Source: Pelargonium tetragonum
Lineage: Eukaryota; Streptophyta; Magnoliopsida; Geraniales; Geraniaceae
Length of the DNA stretch: 64,000 nucleotides
Direction of reading: 5' to 3'
Assembly: GCA_036897445.1 (NCBI GenBank)
Contig: JAYMTL010000081.1
Coordinates: 1-64,000, forward strand
Shown here: piece by piece, positions 52,831-64,000 of the stretch
How the letters are laid out: the number at the start of each line of letters is the position of its first letter
How positions within the stretch are numbered: the stretch's first letter is position 1
Notes under the pieces: model-generated
Told to the model about the DNA's origin: nothing
What the model saw: only the letters and a program-made list of their open reading frames with translations
Database searches by the model: none
Made by a program: the position numbers and the translations under genes

Positions 52831-53613
52831 GAGTAAGTTCTTTAAGTTTAAGAAGGGTCAAACACCTTATTTAATTAAACAGGAAATTGTAGACACAATA
52901 CCAATCCGAGGATTACTAGTTCAAAAATACAAACTCACAGACACTCGCATAAGTAAGTAGAGTCCAATTGCTTAGATAAAAGCGCTCCTATCAGAATACT
53001 GAATCCGACCTAGATATATAGCTAATTTAAAACCATATATTATCGCATTTTCTTTATCGTTATTAGGAGCTTACATCCTCCCTTTTTAACCCCGGGGAGC
53101 TTCTAAACAATCATAAACAAAAATACTAAGAAATTCTGTATATAACAGGAAAGTCGCTGGAATAATAACTAGGCCAGAGGTGCATATATTAACTAATATC
53201 TATAAAGTTGTTAATCGCGGAGACATAAAGGTCGCAGGTTTAAACTGCATTATCTCTTAATAAAGCAAGTATACTAAGCAAACCCCTTTTAAGTTACGGT
53301 GCCTTTTGGCAAGTTGAAATTCTAGGTGGGAGACCCTTATTAATTAGAGAGGAACCTATAGCTATTCGCTACTACTTTTTGGGTATAATCGAGGACGTAT
53401 GTATCAGTAAAAGGATTCAAGCTACAATCTATCAACCTTAATTACATTACCTTTTGTCTCCTATGAGTTGTATAACTGCAAGATATAGTTAACACAATAC
53501 CTTAAATGTATATAATCATGTAACTGCGTCCTTATTTTTTATATCTTTCTGCCAGAGCAAAAAGGTCTCAATTGAACCACAATATTATATGTTGTTCGGG
53601 ATGGTAAGATTCC

Positions 53614-53651
53614 TTTCTCTTTTTAATAAAAAGAAAAACAAAAAAGAGAAA
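53614..53651. other. Purine/pyrimidine inverted repeat
   Basis: TTTCTCTTTTT (53614-53624) is perfectly complementary to AAAAAGAGAAA (53641-53651) across a 16-base A-rich loop. It could fold as a hairpin or arise from opposed homopurine runs. No gene lies close enough for it to be a terminator. Confidence 0.5.
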
Positions 53652-56600
53652 AAGAGGATGAAGTTGTATTTTCTATAGGTGCGTATTGGTCATTGTTAGG
53701 AAAGCCTCTACACCTTTATTTAATCTTGTATTAGTATTCCTTAATTTAGTACTATATTTCTATTTATACGAAAACCACCTAGCTATCCCTCTAGGTGTAG
53801 CTTTCTACATTCAATTGGTTTACTATATAAAGAGGAACTTGCTAAATAAAAATTTTTTCTATTACTGCATAAGGATCCTTTCCACTTACTCACTAGAATG
53901 AAGAGAATGAAGCTTTGGTAAATCTTTTCGAGGGCTTCCTATTCAGTACATATGGTAAGAGTTACGTTTCGAAGTAAGGAATCCAGAACATTATGACATA
54001 ACAGAAATTAGTGTGGGGTTCCTCTAACTTGAGCTTCCATAACTTTGTTTTTTCTTTACTTGAGGCCCTAATTTTATTCCGTAATATCGCTTTAACAAGG
54101 TTGCCCTATATATAAATAGTTATTTTAGCGACGTTTTAGTTTATCTTCTTTTCGTGTCTCCTATATCTATATGCATTACATTTTACTAATCCACTAAAAG
54201 GTTCTAGTTTTGGCTCTTCTATAAGGTACTAAATTCTATTCTAATAGCTACCCAGTTCTCTTGGAGTTTTAGGCCTAAAAAGTATTGCACTTACTTAGTA
54301 ACTTGGTTTTTAAAGAGGTTTCTGGGTTAGCTCATAAAACAGCGGGTATAGTATATAGCCCCTTCACCGAAATGCATGAGAAAAAGGAACCTTGGAATGT
54401 AAACTAAAATAATGAAAGAGTAATCCAATGGATAAGACAAAGCAAAGGGGTTGGTCAATTCTAGTTAATTGCTAAGTAAAGTTAAGTCTAATTGCGAATT
54501 CATAAAAAAGCTAGTTATAACAACTGAGAACTCCGAGACAGGGTTCAAAAGCTTAGCTCGAACTGAGGTTTTGGTACTTATAATACAAAGACAAGGAAAC
54601 GGCCAAGGCACTATCTATATCACATAAAACGGGGTTCCCCTTACTTAAAGCATGTCATGATGCCTAGCCTTTTAGAGCTAGACACTAAACTTATGGATTC
54701 CGCTCACTAGAAAACCCAGGAAACTACTATCTTAAGAATTTTACAAGCCCTTAAAATTAACTAAATTACATACCGCACGCATTAAAGAAACTTTCCGTAG
54801 CTAGTAAGGAAAACTATATTTATTGCCCGTGGCCTACCCTAAATGATATCTTGTAAAAAGGGAGGGACCAAGCCCTAATTATGAGGCCTATCCTTCTGCA
54901 GCATATGAGTCTATTTTACTTTGATTTTCAAACTCTTACTTGTTAAGTTACACTATTAATAAATATAGTAGATATATATAAAGAGCTCCTTTTTATACTT
55001 TTTATATAAGGTCTTCCTTCTGATCTAGAAAAAACTCGTCCCTTCTTAGGTTAAGAATCTTTCTGAGTATCCCGTACCTTAGATTGATTCTATAGTATAG
55101 CTCCTTACAACCCCTCCCCACAAGAGCCCCGGTTACTCTTGCTAGGAATAGAGGCAGCAACTTTTTGGTTTAGCGAGATTCTTAGTACTTTGGGTCACAG
55201 CCCTGAGGTGAACATTTACTAAAACTTACCGTTTTAGTGTTTAGTTACGCGAATCTTTTTCATTTTAACTTTGGATACTTTTCTTTCTTATACCTGTTAA
55301 GTTTCTCTTCGGTGATGGAGGGTTTTGCCTGGGTTGCTTGGATCGGAGTGTCAACTAGTATCACATCTCTTATTTCTTATTAAAGGGGGTCGAGTAGTTC
55401 AAATACTTTAAGTTCCTCAGATCAGAGTTCGATTCGTTTATTACTTAGTCTAACTCCAAGAATTTAGTACGTTTTCACTGTAGGGGCACCCCTCGGTACA
55501 GGGTGCAAGTCCTATTATACTCTGTTTGAAAAGTGACTTTAGTTTAAAGCAATGCCGGGAATCCTGCATGCAGGGAAGAACATTTCCTCGTTTATTTACC
55601 CTTTTTGTTTTCTCCGGGTCCTATAGTGTTTCGTTTAGCTCTATACCTTAATTATCCTACTTTACTAAGACTTATGCTGTTTAAAACCCTTGTAAATGCC
55701 AGACAAAGACTAAGTTAATATCCTGCTGTATTCTAATTATTTAAAGGGAATTCCTGAATATCCATGCTAAAAAAGAATTTTGAAACAAGGCTCGGCCTCC
55801 CCCATAACAATCTTGAGCTTTTCCTGCGTTTTTACAAGGTTTTTTGTATTAACCTATTTTTCTTTTTGTTTATTCCATGCCTTTCTTTTTCAAAAAAGTT
55901 TGACTTGAAAAGTCTGGTCTACTAGGGTGTAAATGCCTCGTGTAAAAAGTAGACTTTATTATAACTCTCAATTCTTTTTCTAAAGAACGGAACACTCCTA
56001 GGAAAATAGAAAGTCCCGCCTATAAGCTTTACTTATTTGGATTATAGAGTATTTGGTGTGAATTAGGTTCCCCCTTTGTTTATAGAATCCGAAGCTTTCT
56101 TTGGTTCGTTAAGGAGCCCCCTTTATTTATAGATGACCAATAGGTAAACGGAAGGGACTTTCACGCTTAGATAAGGAATATAGTTTAACGTATAAAGCCC
56201 TTATTCTAGGAAGATTTTTATGCCTCAAGTTGAAATGCGGGATATCCGAGAATAAAGTTGTTCGGGATCCCGTAATCGCAGTCCTTTTAATATTAATTGG
56301 TCCATTTTTCCTGTATTAATAAACATTGTAGCTACGGGGAGTTGCGAAAAGGAGGGGGTTGGGTGCTTTTTGAGGCGAAACCTTTTAAGGAATTAAATAA
56401 AGTTACTAGTAGGCTTCAGGCAGTGAGTGATGTCCTACTACTTGTAGAGGTTGTTCAAGATAATAAAGGATTCTAGTAGTAAATGTACCCGGCTTGAGTT
56501 CACAGGATTCCCTAAATTCAGTATCTAAAAAGAAACTTTGTATATTGAAGTTAGTAGTAAAATTGTCAGGAAGTACATAGGAAGCGGTGCTCACTAGACT

Positions 56601-59600
56601 TATACTTGTTTTTTAAAAAGGGTCCCCTTTTTTTCTTAAGAAGCATGCGAAACCTTGATAAAAAGTTTTGCTCTAAGGAAGCTGCCAGTGAATATAAAGG
56701 AAATTCGCGGATTAGTGGTCAATAAAACGTGAGCGAGCACATTTTTATGCTTAAATAAGAGGAAGGGACCTCCCGAAGCACACTGTATGTAGTTGTGGCA
56801 CTTTAGAGCGAGTCTGTATAACTTGTGTTTAAGCCTTCATGCTAGCTATTGAAAGTGCTTATAAGATTTATACCTACAAGAGTCCTAGATAAAAGTAATA
56901 AAAAACTTGTCGTATTTTGACTTAACTTTTATCTCTTTAGTTCTTTTTCTTATCCATCTTATCCAAATGTACTTTTATAACTAGTCGGATCAGACAGAGG
57001 AGAGAATTCTTTCGATCCAAAGCAAGCTATGGCTACTAGAAACCCTTAACTTCTAAATTCTTTTTTTGTTTAGCCTATAGTACTTAATTAACTTAGATTT
57101 TTTCCCTTTTTCTAGAATATCTTTGCCTGTTTACTTGCCTTTAAGGAGCCCCTCTATCAAGATTCAAGTAATTTTACTAGCACACTTTAGATTGCAAAGT
57201 AACTGAAAAACAAGTTCTGTCATAACGAGAAACACTTTCACCCAACTCTTCCCCCGAAAAGAAAATGCATAGAAATTGTCAAATGTTAGAGACTTCTTTT
57301 GCCCAAAGTTATTTAACTGATGCACAAGTTATAGGACAGGGTTTACTGACTTAGAAAAATAAGAAACCCGAGCTAATACAAAGAGGTTGAAAATTCCAAC
57401 CGAGTTTTGTAAAGGACATAAAACTATGAGGACACTCGGTGGTGTGTAGTAACCCGAAATTAAAGGAGGAATATGTAGCTATACAAAAACTCCGCTTATT
57501 CGCAAGGAGTGAAATATTATACTGAGATGAGGGATAAAAATTTCTAACAGAAGATCCCTATTAATTATCTAATTATGAACTGGACCCCTAGGACTGGGTT
57601 AAACCCTCTCTCAAATAGAATCGAATCTAAACTAGGCGAAACTGCCCCTTAAAGGCTCTTTACTTAACTAATTGATGCGTAAATACCGAGGTAATAAAGG
57701 GGCCTAAAATTAGCAACTGCCTTCCTTATATTAACACGTTCGAAACCTTGTTGACTTTTATTTACTTATCCAAAAGATATAAGCCTTTTTCCTCTTTAAC
57801 CTATTCACGATTAATTCGAGCTTCTTAAAGGCACAAATTAGAATTTTAAGGCTTCCTTATACTGATTCAAACCTATATTAGCAAGCGAAACGTTCTATAT
57901 CCTTGAGTCTTGTGTTACTTTGAAAACCCTTAAATACTTGAAGCATTCGTGGGTAGGGAAAGTAATAGTCCTAGAATTTGTGTATAAATATCTATCCCAG
58001 TTTCTCTATGCAAGCAAAAAAGGCAATAACTTATCTAGCCCAGTCTACTACTGGACTTATTAAGGAATGCAGCTACAGGAAATGATAGGGGCGTTTGTAT
58101 AGGTATCCATCTCGGTTACTCTTGAAAATCTAAAGAAATAATGAATTTGGGGTTCACAAAATTAGGTTCTATCTCGAGTCTGACCTTCCTAATACCGAAT
58201 TCCTTTTCTTTCATTTTTGTACTTGTAATAATATAATTCCACAAAAGTTGCTTTTTAAAGGTACTAAGGCATTCTAACTACGCAAGAAAGGCCCGACTCA
58301 ACTTATAAAAATACGAAATTTCTGAAATGTATAACAAGATATCTCTTGGAAATGACCCCTGTTTATAAACCAAGGACTGCTCAAGGTCTCTTAAGAAAAG
58401 AAAATAGGGAATGCGAGTTTTATCCATGTCTTAGCTTTTGCTTAGTCCTAAAGCTTCTGCAGAAGGATATATAGTATTTAGTAGAGCCTGGGGGAGTTGC
58501 ACCATGGGAGACTGTGCTAACCTTTGATAAAGTGCATTTAAACGGCCTTGGAATAGTTTTATTATACCTTATGTTTTGCAATTAGGAGCGGCACTACTAG
58601 ACCATTTCAATATCAATAGAATGCCTCAACACTTAAGTACAAAATTGAAGTTTACATATTCTGTAAGTTTAACGTTTTCAAGCTTCTAGGCAATCAGAAA
58701 AGGAGTCTTGTCGTAAGGGAATCTAATAAAGGCGGGGCTCTTAAAATACTTAAGATTTTTCCGGGTCTAGCATCTGTTCTTTAAAATTTTGTTATAGAGA
58801 TTTGTGCTAATTTAGTCACTTCTTAGAGCTACGTGCCCTATATCTCAGGGCTGTATATGGGGTATATCAGATTCATGCACAAACCTTTTTTATTTTCATT
58901 TATCTAGCTTCTACTTATAGTTATTTTAGTTAAGTAATTTTAAGAGGAGAGCCCTTCTTGAAGTTATTTTTTTACCGACTCTCTCTTGGTATTTGAATTT
59001 CCATAAGACCTTTTTGTAGGCTATTTAGGAGTATACTGCTGTTTCTAGAACTCAATTTTAATAAGTATTGTTTATTTCTCAAGGAATCACTTAAATCGAA
59101 TCTTATTTAGCTACTATTTCCCACAAACTCATCTATACTTTATAGCCCGCCCTACTTTATGAGTGCTTTATTATCTGGATCTGGCATTTTTGATTTTATA
59201 AGTTTATAAAAGGAATCCCCTGGGAAAAAATCGGGTATCAATTTTAGGTTTCAATAGAGAACTTCGAAAAGCTGAGTCGACGGAAGGGGTTCCTAAAGTT
59301 TACGGAGCTCCATAAAGGGCCTCAACTAAAGGGTTGGGAGTCTGGTGTATAAGTACCTTTAATTAAACCGGAAAAATAACGATAATTGGGAATCTTCCTT
59401 ATTACATGGCTTATATAAAAATCTTTCTCGAATTAGACTCTCTTCTGTATTACACCTTAGATTACCCAAGGTTTTTTATTGCTAAACACTCTAAAGTACC
59501 CTTTAGTAAACAAAGTCTAATTTTTTAATGAAAAAGCATCTAAGCAGCTTGTTACAAAAGGGGCGCTCCGCGCGTAGCATACCCCAGGGTTTTAATAAAA

Positions 59601-61248
59601 AAGACCTGGTAGGCGACAAAAGAAAGGGAGCTTTTCTGTTAAATATAAAAATTCTTTTGAGGTTACTAATATATTACAAATAAAGAGAATAAAGATGTCT
59701 TAAAGTTTCTTTCTTTTTTTAGGCTGAAATATAAAGCAAGCTGATAAACAATACAAAAAAGAATAGGGTACTTCCTACAACCCCTACTCATCAAGGCCTA
59801 TGAAAGCGAGGCACCCTTAAAAATTATATGAATCTCCCGTATACACATAAAGCTTTATACTAACTAAAAAATTTTTTTTGAGCGGAAAGTCCCATCGTTT
59901 TAGATATGTCTGCGTGATAATTATTCCAAGAGCTATACTATTACTTTTGTTGAAGTGGACCCAGTGTTAAGAAAAAGTCTTTCGTATTAGAAAAATAACA
60001 CAAGAAATTGTTCTGTTTACTACTAAGCCTCTCTATCTGGATTTTGCTCTTTCTAAGTTCTCCATAAAGTTATAAGTCTTGCCGGTTTCTATCATTTTTC
60101 AAGGGCTTCTACTACAACCCAAAAAATGCTTTCTAAAGCTTAATTTAGCAATGAACTTCTCGTTTCTATGATATATAGACCCGCCTCAGTTAAAGAAGGG
60201 GATTCCTTTATCTTATCGACGAAAACCCTGGATATAACTATGATTATAAGGAATTTCTAAAAGATTTACCCAAAGGCTCAGAGTATATATAAGTACTAGC
60301 ATAAAAAAGGCCTTTTAAGTTACACAAAGTGCAAAAATCAGATATCAGCATAGGCAAGAAGGTTTCTTTATAACAAGGAATTCGATTCGGTATTCCGTTT
60401 AAGATCACCTTGCACTTCCCTTCAAATAATAAGGGTTAGTATAGCGCACAAAAAAGAAAATTGATATGGTCTAATCAACAATAGAACATAATGGGGCTTT
60501 CAAGAGAGATAAGGAGGTTGTACGGGACTCACCTAGGTGTGCAGTTAAATTAATTTAAATAAAAAGCAAAATCAAAATTATGATAAAGCATTTGATAGAG
60601 AATTTGAGATTCCTGCGTTACAAACAAAATAGAAAAAGTCGACTTCGTTAAGAAGTGTTTAAGTTAAGTAAGGTTTTATTTAATAAAACTAGGGTGCCCT
60701 TATACTAATAGAATCTTTTTTATAATTCCAGGTTAAAGGGTATGAAGCAAAGCTTTTTTTGATGTGATTAAAAAGAATTCTAGTCTTGAAAGGGGAGTCT
60801 AAAAAGCTTTCCGGAGATTAAAGGAAGTTTTGAATACAGTGCCTAACATAAGAGGATCTTGTTTAAGAGGAAGATATATAAGGGCAAGTAGTTTTTACGA
60901 AAGAAATTCCACAGTTGAGATAATGTAAGTACGGAGTATCTCTTAGATGAAGTTTTCAGAGTGGGGTTTGATTTTTAAGATCTTAAGTGACTGTTGACTA
61001 AATATTAAGCAGACAGTCACTCGGTTTGCAAGGCAGGCTTTTGTGGGTTCCTACCTAATTTTTGATATGATATTTGAGTTAGTAAAAAGGGCGGCACTAA
61101 ACTCTTGTAAATTTATGTAATATTTCTCTGATTAACAGGGAGTTTTCTCTTTCTGATACATTATCGGATAGGTATCTACTCTCAACTCGGAATATACACT
61201 TAAAAAAGGAATAGAGTCTCAAAGCTGCTATAAATAAGAAATTCCCCC

Positions 61249-61265
61249 TAAACTCCAGTAGAACT
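61249..61265 (+). repeat. 17-bp dispersed direct match to 24612-24628
   Basis: It is identical to the 17-mer near the tandem repeats at 24.6 kb, in the same orientation. It is followed at 61270-61280 by TGGTATAACGG, a consensus A-box match, but A-box matches are expected several times by chance in a window of this size. Confidence 0.35.
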
Positions 61266-61520
61266 TTAGTGGTATAACGGATAGAAAGCTTCTTTAATAG
61301 GATTAGAACTAGAAAGAAGGTTTAGGAATCCTGTAACTCAAAAGAGGATATAAAATCCAAGTCGGGGATATGCTAGATAGAAGAGAGCTTTCTGTAAAAA
61401 TAGAAAGGTTTGAACCGATGACACTCCTTTTCAATTACAAAAGTTTTAACAGATCTTAAAAGGATAGGGATTTCACAAGATATAGAGTGACTTCTATCAG
61501 GGCAATTTCTAGAGCTTTCA

Positions 61521-62150
61521 TAGGTGTTTCGTATTTGCTTTGGAAAACTTCACAATCTCTACTCTAGAAAAGTGAATACTGGAATCTCTTTTAATTGTTA
61601 ATCAAATAGAGTTTCCTGTTACTGAAAGGTCCTTATACTTCACAATCTTGCTAATATTCTTCTAAATTACTTATTTAAATTCTTCCTATTTACTGTTTCC
61701 TTAATTTGAGACTTTACCTTTATCTTCGATACCTTAACTTAACAAGACTAGGAGACTGCGGACTTCTTATATAGTATTTGGTTTCAGGTCATGCATTTCC
61801 TGGTAAATAGAGAACAAATAAGTCATTTTAAAACAAGGTTTCTGGCCAAAGTCATTGAAGGGAATTTTAGCCAGTTTCTGTATATCCATTAATCCTCTCC
61901 ACTTCGTACCTTGAACAAAGAGATTAAATATCCTTTAAAGGTATGACTAGCTAGTATTCCCTCTTTGCAAGAACTGCTTTCACAGGCTTTCAAGCAAATA
62001 AGATGGACAGCCTTTCGCTTTAAGACTCGGATCGGAAGCATCTATCTTCTCTATCAAGGAATTAGTACAACTAAGGTCAAGAATACAATTTAGTTTATCT
62101 TATCCTAGGAAATCTCAGAATAGACTCTCGAAAGAATCTAATCCTTTAGA
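61521..62150 (-). pseudogene. Minus-strand protein-coding relic, family not recognised
   Basis: One minus-strand frame is convincingly protein-like over about 630 bases. Segments include SLIEKIDASDPSLKAKGC, GTKWRGLMDIQKLAKIPFND and MTYLFSIYQEMHDLKPNT, and the lower-coordinate part is rich in K, E, S and N. A clean run of about 55 codons lies near 61.77-61.93 kb. The frame has a number of breaks and cannot encode a full product. No catalytic motif (RT, DDE, helicase) is recognisable. The setting in texture B DNA and the likeness of layout to the relic at 22.9-23.5 kb suggest mobile-element debris. A dead host gene is not excluded. It is treated as a fossil. Confidence 0.35.
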
Positions 62151-64000
62151 CCTAATAAGGTTAGGGAATTTGACTCCTTGTTAAACTACTAAATAGGAAC
62201 TCTTTTAATAAGTATCTGGTTTAGGAATATACTTCAAAAGGAAAGAGAATATCAGGTTTTCCTATATCCACTAAGCTAAACACCAACAAAGAAGACTAAA
62301 GTGCTTGGACTTCCCTATAAATTTTGTCGAGAGCCAAGTTTTTCCTACTTATTAATAAGAATCTAAAAGATTAAGAAAGCTGGCTGTCTAAGCATTCCCT
62401 AGATTATTGTTTGTGGTTCAGATATATTAAAAACGGGGGTGCGATTTAGGGCACTTTATTTTAGGACTTACGTATTTCCCTTTAGTTATGACCCCAGGAA
62501 GCTTTGATACTTTGACTTCCGGGCTCTAAACTAAATATTACTGCAGGAATTCCCCTGCAAAGAAGTGGCATAGAGGATCCCTTGATATCATAGAAAGAAA
62601 TTCATAACTTATGTAAAAAGCAAAATTATTATTTCCTAAGAAGTGTCCTACAGAAAACCTATAAATATTTGTTTGCCGTTACCCCTTATTAATTAAATTT
62701 TAATAAATTAAGTGTTGTCTAGGTAGTCCTCGAACTTTAACAGTTTTGTATTGAAAAAGTATAATACAACGAGCTTATCTTGTATCTTCCTTAGAGTAAA
62801 TCTGACTTGTTGATAGTAGACCGGTGCTCTCAATGACTCATGAACTTAACTTTCTTTTTTATTTCTTATCTGGTAAAAATTCTAAATGAGATTCTCGAGC
62901 TGTACAACAAATCTTACCAGATTTCCTTCCGGGCGATACCAAGTCCTTTCCTTGAGTGAATCTTGGTTTTATTACAATCCCCAGGCTCTGCTAAAAAGAA
63001 TTTCTTAGAAAGAGATAGAAAGGGGGCTTATCAAAGAGCGTTTCCCACCTAAAACTTTGACTTATTTCCACTAAATACAATAACTGAGAATATCTGAATA
63101 TTTAGAATGTATGTTCTAGCTTTATTTTCATTTATATAGTAGAAAGAACACATATAGTCTTAAGGTAAGCTATATGTTTAATTAACGAAATCTAAGAAAT
63201 CTACCGAAGCGGATAGAGTTAGAATACTTTTTTAGGGGGAGACACTCTAAAATTATACCTCAAGCCTGGGTGCCTTTTATTTAAATTACAAAATCTGGTA
63301 GTGTAGTATTTAGAATTTGGAGATTAGTTACTTTCAAAACGCTTTAATATAGTCTTCAATTATTCAGGGGTATCCTTTTAGAAAAGGGCTGCTCTCTCTA
63401 GAACTAGAAAGAGTCCCGTAGTTAAAGAGTATAGAGAGTCTCCGAGCAAGCAAAAAAGGAAGACTTTTAGTACTTAAAAAGTTTAGAAATAAGCAAGCTT
63501 TTTGCAGGAGTATCACTCTTAGTTTAAAGAAATTGACCTTGGAATACACTAAAAAAAGTTTACCAATCCCTTGAAGCAAATTTATGTATATATTGAGCGC
63601 ATGCTAAATATTTTTCATTTCCCTTTTTTAAGGGTATCTAGCATCTTGGGAAGTTCTTGTATAGCTTTTCAAAAAATCTTAACTTACCCTACGGAGCAGC
63701 TAGCTAAAAATTCTATTTGTTTATTTTAAGAGTATAGAGTAACACTGAGAGAAACCCCTATATCTGCTCAATACGAAATTGTGATAATGAATACTTGCTT
63801 AGCATGGGCTAGGGTTACTCCTGACAAGGGTTAAATACTAATTTATAGAAATTATAGAAATTGACTTTTAATTTAAAACCTAATTTAGGGCTCTTGTCCT
63901 AGTTTAATGATCTTATAATCGAAAGTGTTACAAAGTTCCGAATGCGAATGTCCTTTTTATGGGTCCTGAGGTTTACCCATAGTGGAACTTTTTTCGGCGT
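62151..64000. other. Gene-free stretch to the window end
   Basis: No supportable gene. A 71-codon minus-strand frame at 63364-63579 has no motif. TTATAGAAA is duplicated in tandem at 63843-63860. GC clusters are present but sparser than in the main texture A blocks. No element boundary was recognised. Confidence 0.5.

Larger units (their letters stand above)
48300..61519. other. Gene-free AT-rich block (texture A)
   Basis: No supportable gene. Open frames of 62-77 codons near 49.1, 50.2, 51.3, 52.8, 53.8 and 56.5 kb are of chance length and have no motifs; the one near 53.7-53.9 kb is merely hydrophobic. GC-rich quasi-palindromes run throughout. The stretch holds small tandem repeats near 48.8 and 51.3 kb, a purine/pyrimidine hairpin at 53.6 kb and a T-arm-like piece at 52.8 kb, each listed separately. 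A D-arm-like string (CCAATGGATAAGAC) lies near 54.43 kb. From about 61 kb texture B begins. Confidence 0.55.

Noticed and set aside
61270-61331. Possible tRNA: perfect A-box TGGTATAACGG followed by a B-box-like string
   Set aside because: A-box matches are expected about ten times by chance, the B-box has an insertion, and no acceptor, D or anticodon stems form.
22901-62150. Homology of the two minus-strand relics through a shared KIPFN string
   Set aside because: Only five residues plus a few spaced identities match, which is too little without a proper alignment.
1-64000. Ciliate-type code with TAA/TAG read as glutamine
   Set aside because: TGA is common in all frames, and reading through TAA/TAG gave no recognisable protein over long distances. 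Protein-like stretches are confined to the few relic segments.
1-64000. Bloated organelle genome
   Set aside because: No organellar protein gene, rRNA or intact tRNA appears in 64 kb.
1-64000. CRISPR array, phage, bacterial operon or riboswitch
   Set aside because: No regularly spaced repeats, no coding operon and no bacterial gene signals are present.

Overview
This window shows no gene that I can support. It is AT-rich (about 35% G+C on the lines I counted by hand), stop codons are dense in all six frames, and the longest open frames are only 84-92 codons. That is no more than chance predicts at this composition, and none of those frames has a recognisable motif. There is no rRNA, no complete tRNA, no CRISPR array and no bacterial operon layout. 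The most economical reading is a gene-free block of eukaryotic heterochromatin-like DNA. TpA is at least as common as ApT in the lines I tallied, TAA/TAG are abundant, and several stretches read like protein broken by stops. This resembles the AT-rich, transposon-graveyard blocks that repeat-induced point mutation (RIP) makes in filamentous ascomycetes. The organism is an inference: CpA is only weakly depleted in my tallies, so RIP is not proven.

Two textures alternate. Texture A covers roughly 1-15.4, 15.7-22, 26.7-38.3, 43.4-48.0 and 48.4-61 kb. It is unannotatable AT-rich DNA punctuated every few dozen to about a hundred bases by short GC-rich quasi-palindromes of the type GGGANTCCC, GGGGCCCC or GGGATCCC. 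Texture B covers about 22-26.7, 38.3-43.4, 15.4-15.6, 48.0-48.4 and 61-62.3 kb. It has fewer GC clusters and more strand asymmetry, and it holds protein-like relics: minus strand near 22.9-23.5 and 61.5-62.2 kb, and lysine/threonine-rich relics near 15.4, 38.5, 42.2 and 48.2 kb. It also holds a head-to-tail pair of diverged repeats of about 1 kb at 24.8-26.7 kb.

The clearest non-coding signals are the tandem pair (a 21-bp exact match 1,106 bp apart plus several co-linear matches), an exact 28-bp tandem duplication at 33.9 kb, and five perfect matches to the eukaryotic tRNA B-box/T-arm consensus, where composition predicts well under one. The one at 6.9 kb folds into a fully paired T-arm. No complete cloverleaf could be built around any of them, so they are annotated as tRNA-derived relics.

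No genes here can be said to work together. The picture is of old mobile-element and tRNA-derived debris. All calls are by eye, and confidence is low to moderate throughout.
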